Origin: Chrysomallon squamiferum
Taxonomy: Eukaryota > Mollusca > Gastropoda > Neomphalida > Peltospiridae
Length of the DNA: 64,000 nt
Direction: 5' to 3'
NCBI GenBank assembly: GCA_012295275.1
Contig: CM022671.1
Span: 9,384,858-9,448,857, forward strand
Shown: piece after piece, positions 1 through 10,139 of the stretch
Layout: every line of letters begins with the position of its first letter
Position numbering within the stretch: position 1 is the first letter of the stretch
Notes under the pieces: generated by a model
Told to the model about the DNA's origin: nothing
What the model saw: the letters and a program-made list of their open reading frames with translations, nothing else
Databases searched by the model: none
Made by a program: the position numbers and the translations under genes

Positions 1-119
1 ATTATATCGAATTGACGGACATTAAAACGTGCGCGAAAGCAGGTATGTAAGGCAAAAAATCGAAACCGTGCCTTGCAGACGTCCGCACACCATGTAGCAG
101 GGAAACAGAAAGAAAGACA

Positions 120-124
<5 letters not shown>

Positions 125-190
<66 letters not shown>
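125..190. repeat. (GA)n microsatellite
   Basis: Nearly uninterrupted GA dinucleotide run. It gives a spurious reading frame on the complementary strand. The rest of 1-960 holds an A-run near 548, a (CA)n tract at about 764-820 and AT-rich sequence, with no gene I can support. Confidence 0.95.
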
Positions 191-191
<1 letters not shown>

Positions 192-763
192 TGGGGAGAG
201 GCAGTATGCGTGATAGAGACAGAAATACTCACAATAGTCAGAGAAAGAGTGAAAGTCAGGCTGACAGACAGATATGCACGTTGTATCGAGTGTATATTTT
301 GTTAACCCTTCCGACACAGTCAACATTTTGCTCTCTGTCAGCCGCGATTTGAACTATAACCGTTGTTCAGCAGTTAGCTAAAGTGGCTCGCCAGTTTTAA
401 CTAACATTGGTATATCACTGTGACATTGTGAGAAAATGATATTTGACATAGTCAAACAACAAATTACCGATCTCTTATTGAATCACAGCACGGAGACTAG
501 TGATGATAAAAAGTTTAAAATGAAGCTGTAAAATGTTCAGTTCTGAAAAAAAAAAAAAAAAAAAAGAAGAGAGTGAAAGAAAGAAATCCCACTTGTTATT
601 AACTTTCATCCGGAAACATTTAAAAAATATTTTATCTGAAAAATAACATTAACGAGAATTACAAGCAAATTGAAAATTAATTGTGGTATTATTTTTTATT
701 TAAAAAAAAAACAAAAAATAATAATAACATTAATAAATAAACAGTACTCATTTCAGCGTAATC

Positions 764-820
764 ACACACACACACACACGCACACACACATACACACACA
801 CAAACACACACACACACAAA
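764..820. repeat. (CA)n microsatellite
   Basis: CA dinucleotide tract with a few substitutions, about 150 bases before the 3' splice site of the CD225-like exon, so probably intronic. Confidence 0.9.
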
Positions 821-969
821 GTTATACATGTACAACAGCTGATTATGCATTCTGTTAACAATAGTTTACTAAATTAATAAATTATTTTTATTCTTTATTG
901 TTTTCTGGTTTATTAATCATTGAGATATAAAGCATAATATGAATATGAAAAAAAGCTACTGTTTTTCAG

Positions 970-1396
970 GAATCGCAGGCCGCCTGATTACAAACTGCTA
1001 GCGATGTGTGCCATAGTTTTCAACCCACTCCTGGGCTGCATAGCGTTGGCAACAAACGACCTTGCCAAACGACGTCATTTCTGTGGTGAACGATCGTCTG
1101 CCAACTTCTACTATTTCGTAACAATACTGTTTAGCGTGTTCAGCATCGGCAGCACAATAACAATTCTGTCTGTGATGTCCATGCATCTAGTGCTGCAGGA
1201 ACATCTTCACGTGGCAAAATGGAAACCGAACTGGTGGTGCAAGCAGGAGGTGGATAACCTCAATATAACGATGCGCGCTGGCGTTTCCGTCGACGAGTTC
1301 TGCGATCAGAGAAATGAAAACGTCTGGTTTTTCAAAATCGACAAAGCCAGGCAAGTTGAATTTCTGAAAAAGAATTCGTTAGGCGGCGCTTCCTAG
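970..1396 (+). CDS. CD225/dispanin-type transmembrane protein, last coding exon
   Basis: Terminal exon of a gene whose earlier exons lie left of the window. A pyrimidine tract and CAG at 961-969 form the acceptor. One base completes a split codon, then 141 residues run to TAG. The start RPPDYKLLAM, followed by NPLLGCIALATNDLAKRR, a GE-SSANFYY stretch and a second hydrophobic segment, has the order of the CD225 domain (IFITM/PRRT/TMEM233 group): juxtamembrane D-Y, NP-LG-A helix, then a conserved polar loop before the second membrane helix. About 65 further residues follow the second helix (H-VAKWKPNWWCKQE to the end), longer than in most family members and hydrophilic with paired Trp. Family function is membrane association and trafficking; the substrate or partner here is unknown. 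AATAAA at 1431-1436 could be a close poly(A) signal. Several others follow. Confidence 0.72.
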
Positions 1397-2273
1397 CAGA
1401 AGGTGGTGTTGGAACGGGATATTCCAACGAAAATAAAATTAAAAACGAATTGTTCGGTACTCTTTGGAAAATGTCTGTGAACACAGTTTGATGAATGGAG
1501 AACACATTTGGATGCAGGAAAATTGTAAAGACAACAATGATGAATGTATTACGAGATCTGTTTTACGAAACTAATCAGTAATAGTTGTTTTATAGATATT
1601 TAAAAGGAAACTTCTCGCATGTTCCAGTTAACCTTATCTTTATAATTTTAACTCTAAATATGATTTAAGGAGTCATTGTAAATAGTTTGTAGGTTGATTG
1701 TAGCTTTTATATGCTTGATTGATTATTATTAAGTCTCCTTGTTTTTCTGCTTGTTTGCTGTGAGAGTGTGTTATTGAGTATGAGAGTGTGTTGTTATTTT
1801 GGGTTTTTCTTCAGTTTACCTTTTGTGAAGTGCATATTCGAAGAAAGTTTTAAAAAAGCTTCTTTGATATATATGTATGTCAATGCAACTGATCACTTTC
1901 AAATTTACAGTGCCCAGTATCTTTTATTTACATATACCTTTTTCGAATTTATTTCACATAATTATTTCACATACATTGATGATATAAACAATACATTCGT
2001 TTTATATCAATAGATTATGTATATGTATATCCGGGTGTATATTGCTGTTGATGCGATGATGGTGATTCATTTCTATTATTCTGTTATATTTTTCAGATAT
2101 TCTGAGCTTTGTTTTTAACTAATAAATTAAGCCTATTAATATTTCTAATGTAGACATGTATATTTGAATGTTATTCTGTATTGTATATTTCATGCTTGAC
2201 ACTCAGTACAAATCCTTGTTGTGTTTGATTAAACACAAATTAATACCTACTATATGTCATTTGAAAAATCAGA

Positions 2274-2430
2274 ATAAAAAAAATAAATAAATAAATAAAT
2301 AAATAAAAAATACTACTAATGATAAATAAATAAAAATATAAGTAAATAAATCAATAAATAAGTAACTAAATAGATAACTAAACAAATAAATAAACAAATC
2401 AATAAATAAATAATTCATAAATAAAAATAA
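2274..2430. repeat. (AAAT)n-like degenerate tetranucleotide tract
   Basis: AAATA/AATA repeats with interspersed substitutions. Confidence 0.85.
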
Positions 2431-3140
2431 AGAAGGAAAAACAAAAACAATTCTCTTCAATTTCGGAAGAGAAAGAAAGGAAATAAATGGAAGCAGCATA
2501 TATTCAAATTTATAAATGAACTTTATTCTTAATTAGTAATCTTTAACAATTAAATTTTGTATATAATTGTGTTTTAGCGTCTATCTAAAGTGTAATCAAA
2601 TTTTGTAAAGTAGGATACCCTTTTCTCCCCCACATTTCAGGTCAATTCAACATCATAGATTATATTGCTGTCAGTATGTACATTGAATAATTCTATTTAT
2701 TAGCATTTTATCTGCATTTCCTTTTTATCACCGTACATTTTATTTTATTTTGTTTTATTTCTTTATATATATATATATATATATATATATTTTTTTTACA
2801 AGAAAGAAAGAATGAAAAAGGATTGAAGTTTCAAACAATCTATTTTCGTGAGCTCCTTAATCTGTTACCAAACCAAGCATAACATTTCTGATCCCTTCCG
2901 TTTCCTTTTCTTAAACGACAGCAAAAGAATAATCTTCTGAATGTCTGTTACGCTGACATCGACAATTTAAAAACATTATCCGTGAAACAGAAGAGGCTCA
3001 ACAAATTTTATAGATCGTTAGAAGACAATTACGAAGTTTCGATTTGGTTTTAGAAATATTAATGTCTTTGTTTTGGCGATACGTCTGAAAGTATATATAA
3101 TAATAACAACAGCAACAATAACAACAACAATAGCAAAAAC

Positions 3141-3159
3141 AGTAATAATAATAATAATA

Positions 3160-3210
<51 letters not shown>
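3141..3210. repeat. (AAT)n microsatellite
   Basis: Uniform AAT trinucleotide run that translates to poly-Asn or poly-Ile depending on strand; not coding. Confidence 0.93.
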
Positions 3211-3211
<1 letters not shown>

Positions 3212-4504
3212 TCTGTAAGAATAAAGTTAATGTAGAAGTGATGGTTGTAGTTGTAGTGTTAGTGTGTAAGCAGTAGTACTAGTAGTAGTAGTAGTAACGT
3301 TCAAAAAGTAATTAGTAAATAAAATAAAACGTAGAACTGAATATAAAGATAAAAAGTATATATAATTATATATATTGTTAATATTTTAATACATTCGTTT
3401 ATTTATTACATTTAGGTGAAAAGAAAGGGAATAATGGTGATGATGATAATGATAATATTTAACATATTAATAACAAAACATTTATAATAATTAAAATTAT
3501 GATGAAGATGACGAAAACGATGATAATATTCGCATGTAAAACACTGGTTATTTAAAAGGCAATTATGTAATGTTCGTTGTCATTGCTTTCATTCTTTATT
3601 TTTTTCCTTAAATTAATTTATTAAGATTTAATTTTTTTGTTTTTAGTTTTTAGTTTGGTAAGACGTTTTTTATTTGTTATATATTTTTTTGTCATTACTG
3701 GGCATGCAGTTCTTCTTCTTCATCCTCACTTTCGGAGATTTGATTGTTTCAGATTCAATAATGTATTTTTTATTAGCTCTGTAAAAGTGAGATTCGTCAT
3801 CGCTGTTACAATGTTAAATATGCCTTAGAAATACAAACATGTAAAAGAAGATGAAAAAATGCGTTTAATAAAAATGTTCACGTGATATTCGAATAGTATG
3901 GTTCCTCTTGAAAATTTCATTAACTTTTATGAATATCCTTAACAAAATTATTTGTTTCGTTGCTTTAACAAGGATAAAATAAAATTAAAAAAAGAAAAAA
4001 TAACAAATGATAAAAAAAAGTAAATAAATAAATAAAATAATAAAAATTAATTAAAATAAAATAATAAAAATTAATTAAAATAAAATAATTTTAATCCATA
4101 AACAGAAGCTTTTTATGTGAAAGTTCCTTTACAAATATTTTAATAAAGTTGTACCGTATTTAGCGCTGACTCTTATTTTTTTTTTTTTTTGTGTGTGAAT
4201 AAAATGAATGCATATACTTTGTTTAACGATCGCTCGTGCACGCACCTAATAGGAACACTCATTTATACAATACAATTTATACAATACAAACATAAAACAA
4301 AAATCAAATTGAACTTTTTTAAACAAAGAATTGCGAATGTAATTTTGATTCTGGAAGACTTTTTAAAATAAAGCTGTGATTTTCTTGATAGAAGAAAGGT
4401 AAATCTAAGATTTCAGAATGTTCTGTCTTAAAATACAAATTATAACAAAAGAGAAAATAAAATAATAATGTTACACAAATAATAAGATAGACGTTACCTA
4501 AAAA

Positions 4505-4506
<2 letters not shown>

Positions 4507-4580
<74 letters not shown>
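4507..4580. repeat. (CT)n microsatellite
   Basis: Pure CT run of about 37 units. Confidence 0.96.
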
Positions 4581-4583
<3 letters not shown>

Positions 4584-4830
4584 CAGACCAGACGCACACA
4601 TACACATTTACTTTCTGTGTCGCTGTGTGCGTTTCGTAGTCTGGTAATATATCGCTTTTCTTTCTACATATTTATCTGCCCTTTTTTTTCGTCGCATCTT
4701 TTTCTCCTCCTTCCTGCGTCATTTCTTAATAATTGCCTCAACATGTCTGCGTGTCTTTTAATGCTTTATAAAATATAATATAATAACTCGCATGTCAAAA
4801 AAACCCCGTATTTTCTACCTTTGTTACCAG

Positions 4831-4942
4831 AGGTGACGCCGCCTACAGACTTCATTGTTTTGATAAACTGGGAAGAGCTTTGCGTACTTTTACCAGTGAT
4901 GGATCGCGTGTATTCTGCACCCTTCATGAATCAAGAACGTCT
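4831..4942 (+). CDS. Possible internal exon, unrecognised
   Basis: A good acceptor (TTTGTTACCAG ending at 4830) is followed by a stop-free stretch with ordinary amino-acid composition: GDAAYRLHCFDKLGRALRTF, then TSDGSRVFCTLHESRTSYG. A GT at about 4946 (ACG|GTATTA) could be a donor. Otherwise the frame stops some four codons later. Codon usage and GC are higher than in the surroundings, which is why I list it. No homologue is recognised, no neighbouring exon can be linked to it, and it could be chance. Confidence 0.3.
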
Positions 4943-5677
4943 TACGGTATTAACTACTGAAATATTGTTAAAAGTCAATTTGTTTCGGTCATTTTATTTC
5001 ATATTCATTCAAGTATTTAAAATAACATTGTTATATAGTAATCAGTCACCGAGCCGTAAGAATAATTTGCCGATTTTTTACAAGTTAAATTTTTAAATTA
5101 CTAATATTTCTTGATGATTATCTTTTTTTGGACCAATACATCTAGTCGTCAGAAAACGTGCTCTTTTTAAAGAAAAGCATTTTGGAGTTGAGGAAAGAAT
5201 ACGTTTCATGTGATGATACTGGATATACACACATACATACATACGTGTACGTATTAGGTGTCCTAATAATAGGTTTCGATAAGTTCTGGTTCTAAACTGG
5301 TTATAATATGTGCAGCAAATAATATGCTTTTCTTTGTGCATTATTCAGAGACTGGCAGTAGTATTTATGAGCATTGCACTTTTCAAAGTGATCTGAATAT
5401 TTTATCGCGATTATTAATAGTGCACTTTTTAATACTGAAGTCAGCTTTAAATCTGCAGGTCATAGATTGTATCAGATGAGACATATTCCTAAACCAGTTG
5501 ATGTCTTTACTACTAATTCAGTAACCAAGAGTTTGTTAAGAAACAATACCTTTTCATGTAAATGGAAGAGGAACACGTTGCACTGGCTGACATTTTTTCT
5601 TTATAATGAAATTTATTTCATCTCGAAAGCTGATGATAAAACATTTTTCTTTGTTTATTTCTATCGTTACTCTAAAT

Positions 5678-5757
5678 CAGGCATGGGCAACTTTTTTCGA
5701 GAAGCGGGCCACATGAAATATGGTTCATCTTCAGGCGGGTCGCAGGTGCTAATTTAG
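5678..5757. mobile_element. hAT-type terminal fragment
   Basis: The sequence CAGGCATGGGCAACTTTTTT, followed by GAAGCGGGCCACATG, is the typical end of hAT elements of the Charlie/Zaphod kind (CAG-G-GTGGGCAA...GGGCC). The opposite end was not found. On the minus strand at about 6047-6000 there is a start MAPKKTKSEFDNAGGK, which resembles the N-terminus of hAT-derived proteins. It may be the beginning of the transposase frame of the same deleted element. Confidence 0.5.
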
Positions 5758-6077
5758 GCGATTTTGTGTTTTTACGTTGAGTTTACTTAAAGAAAATTTT
5801 CATTTTCATTTACTTCAGGAACTGTTATAATAAAAAAATTACATGTGTTTTAATATATTAGTAGATACAAAATAGACTCATTTTTTTAAAAGCTATCTTA
5901 CTCAAAACCCGTGAAACATATTTAAAATTTTCTTTCAGACGAAATTCAACAATGATATCAGTAACAAAAGATATATGTTTTTCAGTTATTTCTTTCCTCT
6001 ACTTTCCACCAGCATTATCGAATTCACTTTTTGTTTTCTTGGGCGCCATGTTGGATAGAGTATCATAAAACAATATA

Positions 6078-6953
6078 CAGTATACCCTCACCTGTTCGCG
6101 GTTCCCCATTCGCGGCCCCGCATATTCGCGGGTTAGGCTCTTAACCCTATCGCATCGTATGCTGGTATACCAGGCGAGCGTCATAACGTCATAAAAACAA
6201 ATGCTCGGTAAACCGGGTTTTTGTAGGTCATAGAGACTTAAGTGCCTGAAGAATTAGAATAATTACCTAAAGTGCTGTAAAGCAGCAGCTAAGCTGTGCC
6301 ATACTGTACATTAGTGTTATCATCATCATCGTATTGCACTGCAAATTTCATCATCATTTTATTATCATTCATTATTGGTGACAGCACAAACAATATCAAA
6401 TTTTTTCAATTATTATTGCAATACAGTACGTATTTTTTTATAAATGCATACACTGTATGTACAGTGCATATTTTTTGTGACCGTGTATTAATAATGTTTT
6501 TAATTGCATATTATTACTGAATTGTATTATTATTACCTGAATAGTGCGTACTGTATTTATCTGTCTGTTTGCCTTTAAATTTGTTCCACTTTCTGTCAAT
6601 TCTAATACATATGTTGTACGCATAGAAAATGACTTTACGGTACAGTAATACAGTATGGGTAACTATGCTATGCGGTGTTACTGTCCTCCTGTACTTACGT
6701 TTCTTTCTGATTAAAATATTGTTTCAGTACAAAATTAAAATGTGTTTACATTATCATTACATAACTGCATGCAATATTACTACATTATTACTGTATTAAT
6801 GAGTAAGAGTGTCTTTAGAAAGTGTTTGGGAAGCATTTAGTACCGTATATAATCTCATAATAGACGTTTTAAAACTGCATCCAATATTCGCGGTTTTTCG
6901 CTATTCGCGGGGGGATAAAGAACGTAACCCCCGCGAATAGCGAGGGAATACTG
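6078..6953. mobile_element. Tigger/pogo-like non-autonomous element (MITE), 876 bp
   Basis: Left end CAGTATACCCTCACCTGTTC with TTCGCGG-containing subrepeats. The right end, read on the other strand, is CAGTATTCCCTCGCTATTCG followed by CGGGGGTTACG. The two termini are imperfect inverted repeats of the Tigger type (CAGTATTCCCTCG-TATTCGCGG). The left end is preceded by TA. The right end is followed by CA, so one copy of the expected TA duplication has mutated. The interior has no transposase frame and is rich in TACAGTA/TACTGTA motifs, as in other internally deleted Tigger MITEs. A short palindrome CTGGTATACCAG lies near 6160. Confidence 0.75.
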
Positions 6954-7099
6954 CATACGTAAAAGCAGCAATACTTTAAAAAACTTTAAAATCGGCCAGC
7001 GTACAATCTCAGTGCAAAAACTATTGAGCTGCAACTGCGTATCGAAGACTAAAGGCCCTAATTCATGATATATATTTGCTATAGGGCATGCCTATAATC

Positions 7100-7324
7100 C
7101 TTGTTTTGACCTCGGGTTTGTCGTAAGCATCTATTGTTATCTTTACTAGATGCTGACGTCAAAACCGAGGTCAAAAAATATAAAATAAAAAAAGCTTGTG
7201 GCGCGTCGCTATAGTTCGTAATTCGGGACATTATTCGTACACCCAGACAAAAATTGCCCATAGATCAGTGTTCGTAATCCGATTTCTTCGTACTTCGAGG
7301 CGTTCGTAACCCGAGGTTCCACTG
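7100..7324. mobile_element. Tigger-like element, 3' terminal part with nested hairpin
   Basis: The right end reads, on the complementary strand, CAGTGGAACCTCGGGTTACG with further TTCGTA subrepeats. This is the pogo/Tigger terminal pattern and is followed by TA. Inside, 7104-7119 pairs with 7161-7176 (TTTTGACCTCGG arm, one mismatch), and AGCATCTA (7127-7134) pairs with TAGATGCT (7147-7154), giving a nested hairpin. The left terminus is not identifiable, so the element is truncated or diverged. Confidence 0.6.
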
Positions 7325-8109
7325 TATATAAAATTAAGATATTATTCAGAAGAAACAAATGTAACAAGGATGCAGACAATAAAATATATTTTTATGGTGA
7401 TTTTGTTTATTAATATAACTATTGTTTCAAAAGAAATCGTATTTCATTAATTTAATTAAATTATTTCTTTTATTAATTCCATTATTTTTAATTTGAAGAG
7501 CTAATATTCTATTCATTTCCGGTTTTGAATGAATTAATTTTATCATGTGTCTAACATAAAAACAGTTTTTAAAGGCTATACGCGTTTGTACATAATATCG
7601 TACCAGAAGATTTTATATAAAACTGTTAAAACAGAATATTTAATATTTTTTTTCTCACAGTTTAATAACTATAATTTCATTGAATAATGTCAGGCTATAT
7701 TTTTATAAAAAATAAAAATTACAAAAAAAATAAAAAATAGAATTATTTTTCTATTTTAAGAACAGTGTCAAAAGCGTTATGATCATTAACGCTGGACGCT
7801 ATAATCTTAACTTCAAACTCTTTTTTGATCATTTCTATGAATTTCCTTGATATAAATATTGTGGAAGACTATATAAGTGCATTTTAAGTGCAATTGACAA
7901 TATTAGCGCAATAATTATAGCTATTTTTATCTGCTAGTAATAAATAAGAAATTTGGAAAAAATGTTCTCATTGCTGTATGAAATCTGGACATATTTGTTA
8001 CGAGAAGTATTTTAGATATTTACATATTTCATAAATTGCCATAAATTTCTTATAACGTTTATTGGTTTTGCTTAAAATGAAAAATAATTTGAAAGTAAAC
8101 AAAAGAAAC

Positions 8110-8121
8110 ATAGATAGATAC

Positions 8122-8158
<37 letters not shown>

Positions 8159-8172
8159 ACAGATAGATAGAC
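8110..8172. repeat. GATA/GACA tetranucleotide microsatellite
   Basis: Mixed GATA and GACA units. The rest of 7330-8600 is AT-rich with nothing recognisable. Confidence 0.88.
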
Positions 8173-8601
8173 AGGTTCATATACATAAATATTTGTCCTA
8201 AGAAACTGTCTCACACGCTGAATTTGCTTTAGTCTTTTCTTCCTAATTGTTATTAGTGATGACTACATTATTTCAACTATTTGAAACAGCTTCTTCAAAT
8301 TATCAAATTATATTGCTCTTGTCTATTTGGTTGGTTTTATAATGACAGCTGATTTGTGTACACTTCGTAAGAGATAACCTATGCAAGAGTTATGTCCCTT
8401 GATGTAAGATTGACACATGGATTCCACCGATACATGAACTGACGCAAAATTCATACTTATCACACAACATTTTATACTCTGAATTTACTCTTTCATATTT
8501 ATTGTTACATATTTATAAATACTTGTTTTATTAAATATAAATATGTGGTGTTGCATGTCATATATAATAAATTGTGTGTGGTGTGTCTTAATGGTTTAAT
8601 A

Positions 8602-8691
8602 AAATCCTTTATACTGCTAAATTAGTATTTAAAGAATAATTCATAGATTCGAATTATTCTTTAAATACTAATTTAGCAGTATAAAGGATTT
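8602..8691. repeat. Perfect 41-bp inverted repeat with 8-nt loop
   Basis: Bases 8602-8642 are the exact reverse complement of 8651-8691; the spacer 8643-8650 is ATAGATTC. The pairing ends abruptly on both sides. It could be a foldback element, a hairpin RNA source or an assembly/replication palindrome. No small-RNA family is recognised. Confidence 0.97.
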
Positions 8692-8890
8692 CTACTCCAA
8701 GTTTGATATTTAAGCAGAGAAAACTTTAATGTCATCAGTTTTGTAATCTTCCTCATTCCTATTCTGATTACTTACAAAATAAATAAATAAAACACACTGA
8801 AAGATAAAACAATGTCCATTATATTACATAATTGTCTTCACAAATTCTTTTACTGTTACTCGGTTTTAAAATTTCCCTAAAAATAAAATA

Positions 8891-8933
<43 letters not shown>
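8891..8933. repeat. (AAT)n microsatellite
   Basis: Trinucleotide run followed by AAATA/AAGTA units to about 8970. Confidence 0.93.
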
Positions 8934-8938
<5 letters not shown>

Positions 8939-9043
8939 GTAAATAAGTAAATAAGTTAATAAATAAATAATCATTAGAAATTAACAACAAGAATAATAAT
9001 CTTTTCTTTCATTATTTTATATATTTGTTGTTTTGACCGGAAG

Positions 9044-9118
9044 CTTTTCCCCGAGTTTCACATTCACTCGTCAATGGCGATCTAATTCTGGCCGATGCAC
9101 GTGAAACTCGTGGAAAAG
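9044..9118. repeat. 18-bp inverted repeat
   Basis: CTTTTCCCCGAGTTTCAC (9044-9061) is the reverse complement, with one mismatch, of GTGAAACTCGTGGAAAAG (9101-9118), with a 39-nt spacer. It could be the foldback end of a DNA transposon. It stands just before the 42-bp minisatellite. Confidence 0.8.
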
Positions 9119-9215
9119 ATTGCAGTGATGAACAGAGTTGTTAGCTTATGGTAAGTTCTCATAGGATTAGCCTGCTTGGGAGCTTTACAATAATGGTAGA
9201 TGGTATTTCTATGTT

Positions 9216-9596
9216 ATGTGAGAGATGTTCACTGATGTATTTAGAGTTACCGCCCTTGTGTGAGAGATGTTCACCGATAAATTTAGAGTTACCTCCCTTG
9301 TGTGAGAGATGTTCACCGATAAATTTAGAGTTACCTCCCTTGTGTGAGAGATGTTCACCGATAAATTTAGAATTACAGGGCCTTGTGTGAGAGATGTTCA
9401 CCGATAAATTTAGAGTTACCGCCCTTATGTGAGAGATGTTCACTGATATTTAGAATTAACGCCCTTGTGTGAGAGATGTTGACCGATACATTTAGAGTTA
9501 TCGTCCTTGTGTGAGAGATGTTCACTGATATATTTGGAGTTGCCGTCTTGTGTGAGATATGTTCACTCATATATTTAGTTATCGCCCGTGTGTGAA
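9216..9596. repeat. 42-bp minisatellite, about nine units
   Basis: Unit of the form GTGTGAGAGATGTTCACCGA-TAAATTTAGAGTTACCKCCCTT, repeated from about 9216. Late units are slightly shorter (39-41 bp) and more diverged. Because 42 is a multiple of three, both strands stay open and yield periodic peptides (LCERCSPINLELPP on +, GEHLSHKGGNSKFI on -). No splice sites or conserved protein accompany it, so I treat it as non-coding. Confidence 0.9.
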
Positions 9597-9619
9597 AAAA
9601 CAACAACAACCAAAAAGCA

Positions 9620-9880
9620 CAAAAGACAAAATTCTCATTTAAACATCAACACACATAAAGTACACACACTACACACATGAAACACCGGTCATAAAACACA
9701 GACAACAGCAGGACAGAGCACACAAAAAGCAGATAAAAATATCACCAGATAAAAAACACAGACAGCAACACACAGGGTACACAAAACTGAAACACAGACA
9801 ACATCAGCCACAAACATGCCAGAACATACAAACATTAAAAAAATGGATGCATTACACATACAGGACAAGGAAGGCGTATC
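9620..9880. repeat. Isolated copy of the ACA-rich satellite found at 12.5-14.4 kb
   Basis: It contains the same ordered segments (cacaca...GTACACAAAACTGAAACACAGACAAC...TACAAACATTAAAAA) as the units in the array 3 kb downstream, diverged from them. Confidence 0.6.
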
Positions 9881-9889
9881 TGAAGCTCG

Positions 9890-9999
9890 CTCGTAACACG
9901 GAGTTTGACTCGCTAATCAAAGCAAAAAATCGACCGGGCGGCTGCTCGTAACTCGGAAAACTTTTAAGTGGGGAAAACTCGTATCTCGAAGTACCACTG
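9890..9999. mobile_element. Tigger-like terminal fragment
   Basis: The right end, read on the complementary strand, begins CAGTGGTACTTCGAGATACG and continues with AGTTTTCC and CTCGTAACTCGG-like subrepeats. It is followed by TA (10000-10001). The matching left terminus is absent. Confidence 0.65.
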
Positions 10000-10059
10000 T
10001 ATTTTATAACGTGTGATAACGTTAGAGACAAGACAAATTAAAAGTTTAGTTAACGTACA

Positions 10060-10130
10060 GCATCGGTGGTCTAGTGGTAGAATACTCGCCTGCCACGCGG
10101 GTGACCCGGGTTCGATTCCCGGTCGATGCA
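10060..10130 (+). tRNA. tRNA-Gly (GCC anticodon)
   Basis: A 71-nt cloverleaf. Acceptor stem GCATCGG pairs with TCGATGC (last pair G-U), and the discriminator is A at 10130. The D-arm carries the box A region TGGTCTAGTGG. The anticodon stem is CTCGC/GCGGG around loop CTGCCAC, with anticodon GCC at 10092-10094. The T-arm is CCGGG-TTCGATT-CCCGG (10106-10122) and contains box B. CCA is not encoded. A T4 run at 10133-10136 can serve as the RNA polymerase III terminator. There is no intron. All stems are intact, so this looks like a working gene rather than a SINE head. Confidence 0.96.
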
Positions 10131-10132
10131 CC

Positions 10133-10136
10133 TTTT
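10133..10136 (+). terminator. Pol III T-run terminator of the tRNA gene
   Basis: TTTT three bases after the discriminator base. Confidence 0.75.
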
Positions 10137-10139
10137 GTT

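Larger units (their letters stand above)
1397..4800. other. Non-coding, AT-rich, microsatellite-bearing stretch
   Basis: Presumed 3' UTR of the CD225-like gene and intergenic DNA. It contains an (AAAT)-type run at about 2274-2430, a (TA)n run at 2765-2790, (AAT)n at 3141-3210, AT-rich A/T homopolymers, and (CT)n at 4507-4580. The short reading frames here are low in complexity, and I see no gene. Confidence 0.7.

Noticed and set aside
301-330. TTAACCCTTCCGACACAGTC as a piggyBac-like terminus
   Set aside because: A TTAA-CCC start alone is too short to call, and no inverted partner or transposase piece is near it.
6141-6180. TTAACCCTATCGCATCGTAT inside the Tigger MITE as a second nested element
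   Set aside because: The right-hand end could not be found, and the sequence may simply be Tigger interior.
9148-9609. Periodic zinc-finger-looking peptides (GEHLSHKGGNSKFI on -, LCERCSPINLELPP on +)
   Set aside because: They come from a 42-bp minisatellite open on both strands. The Cys/His spacing does not fit C2H2 fingers, and no acceptor or conserved linker is present.
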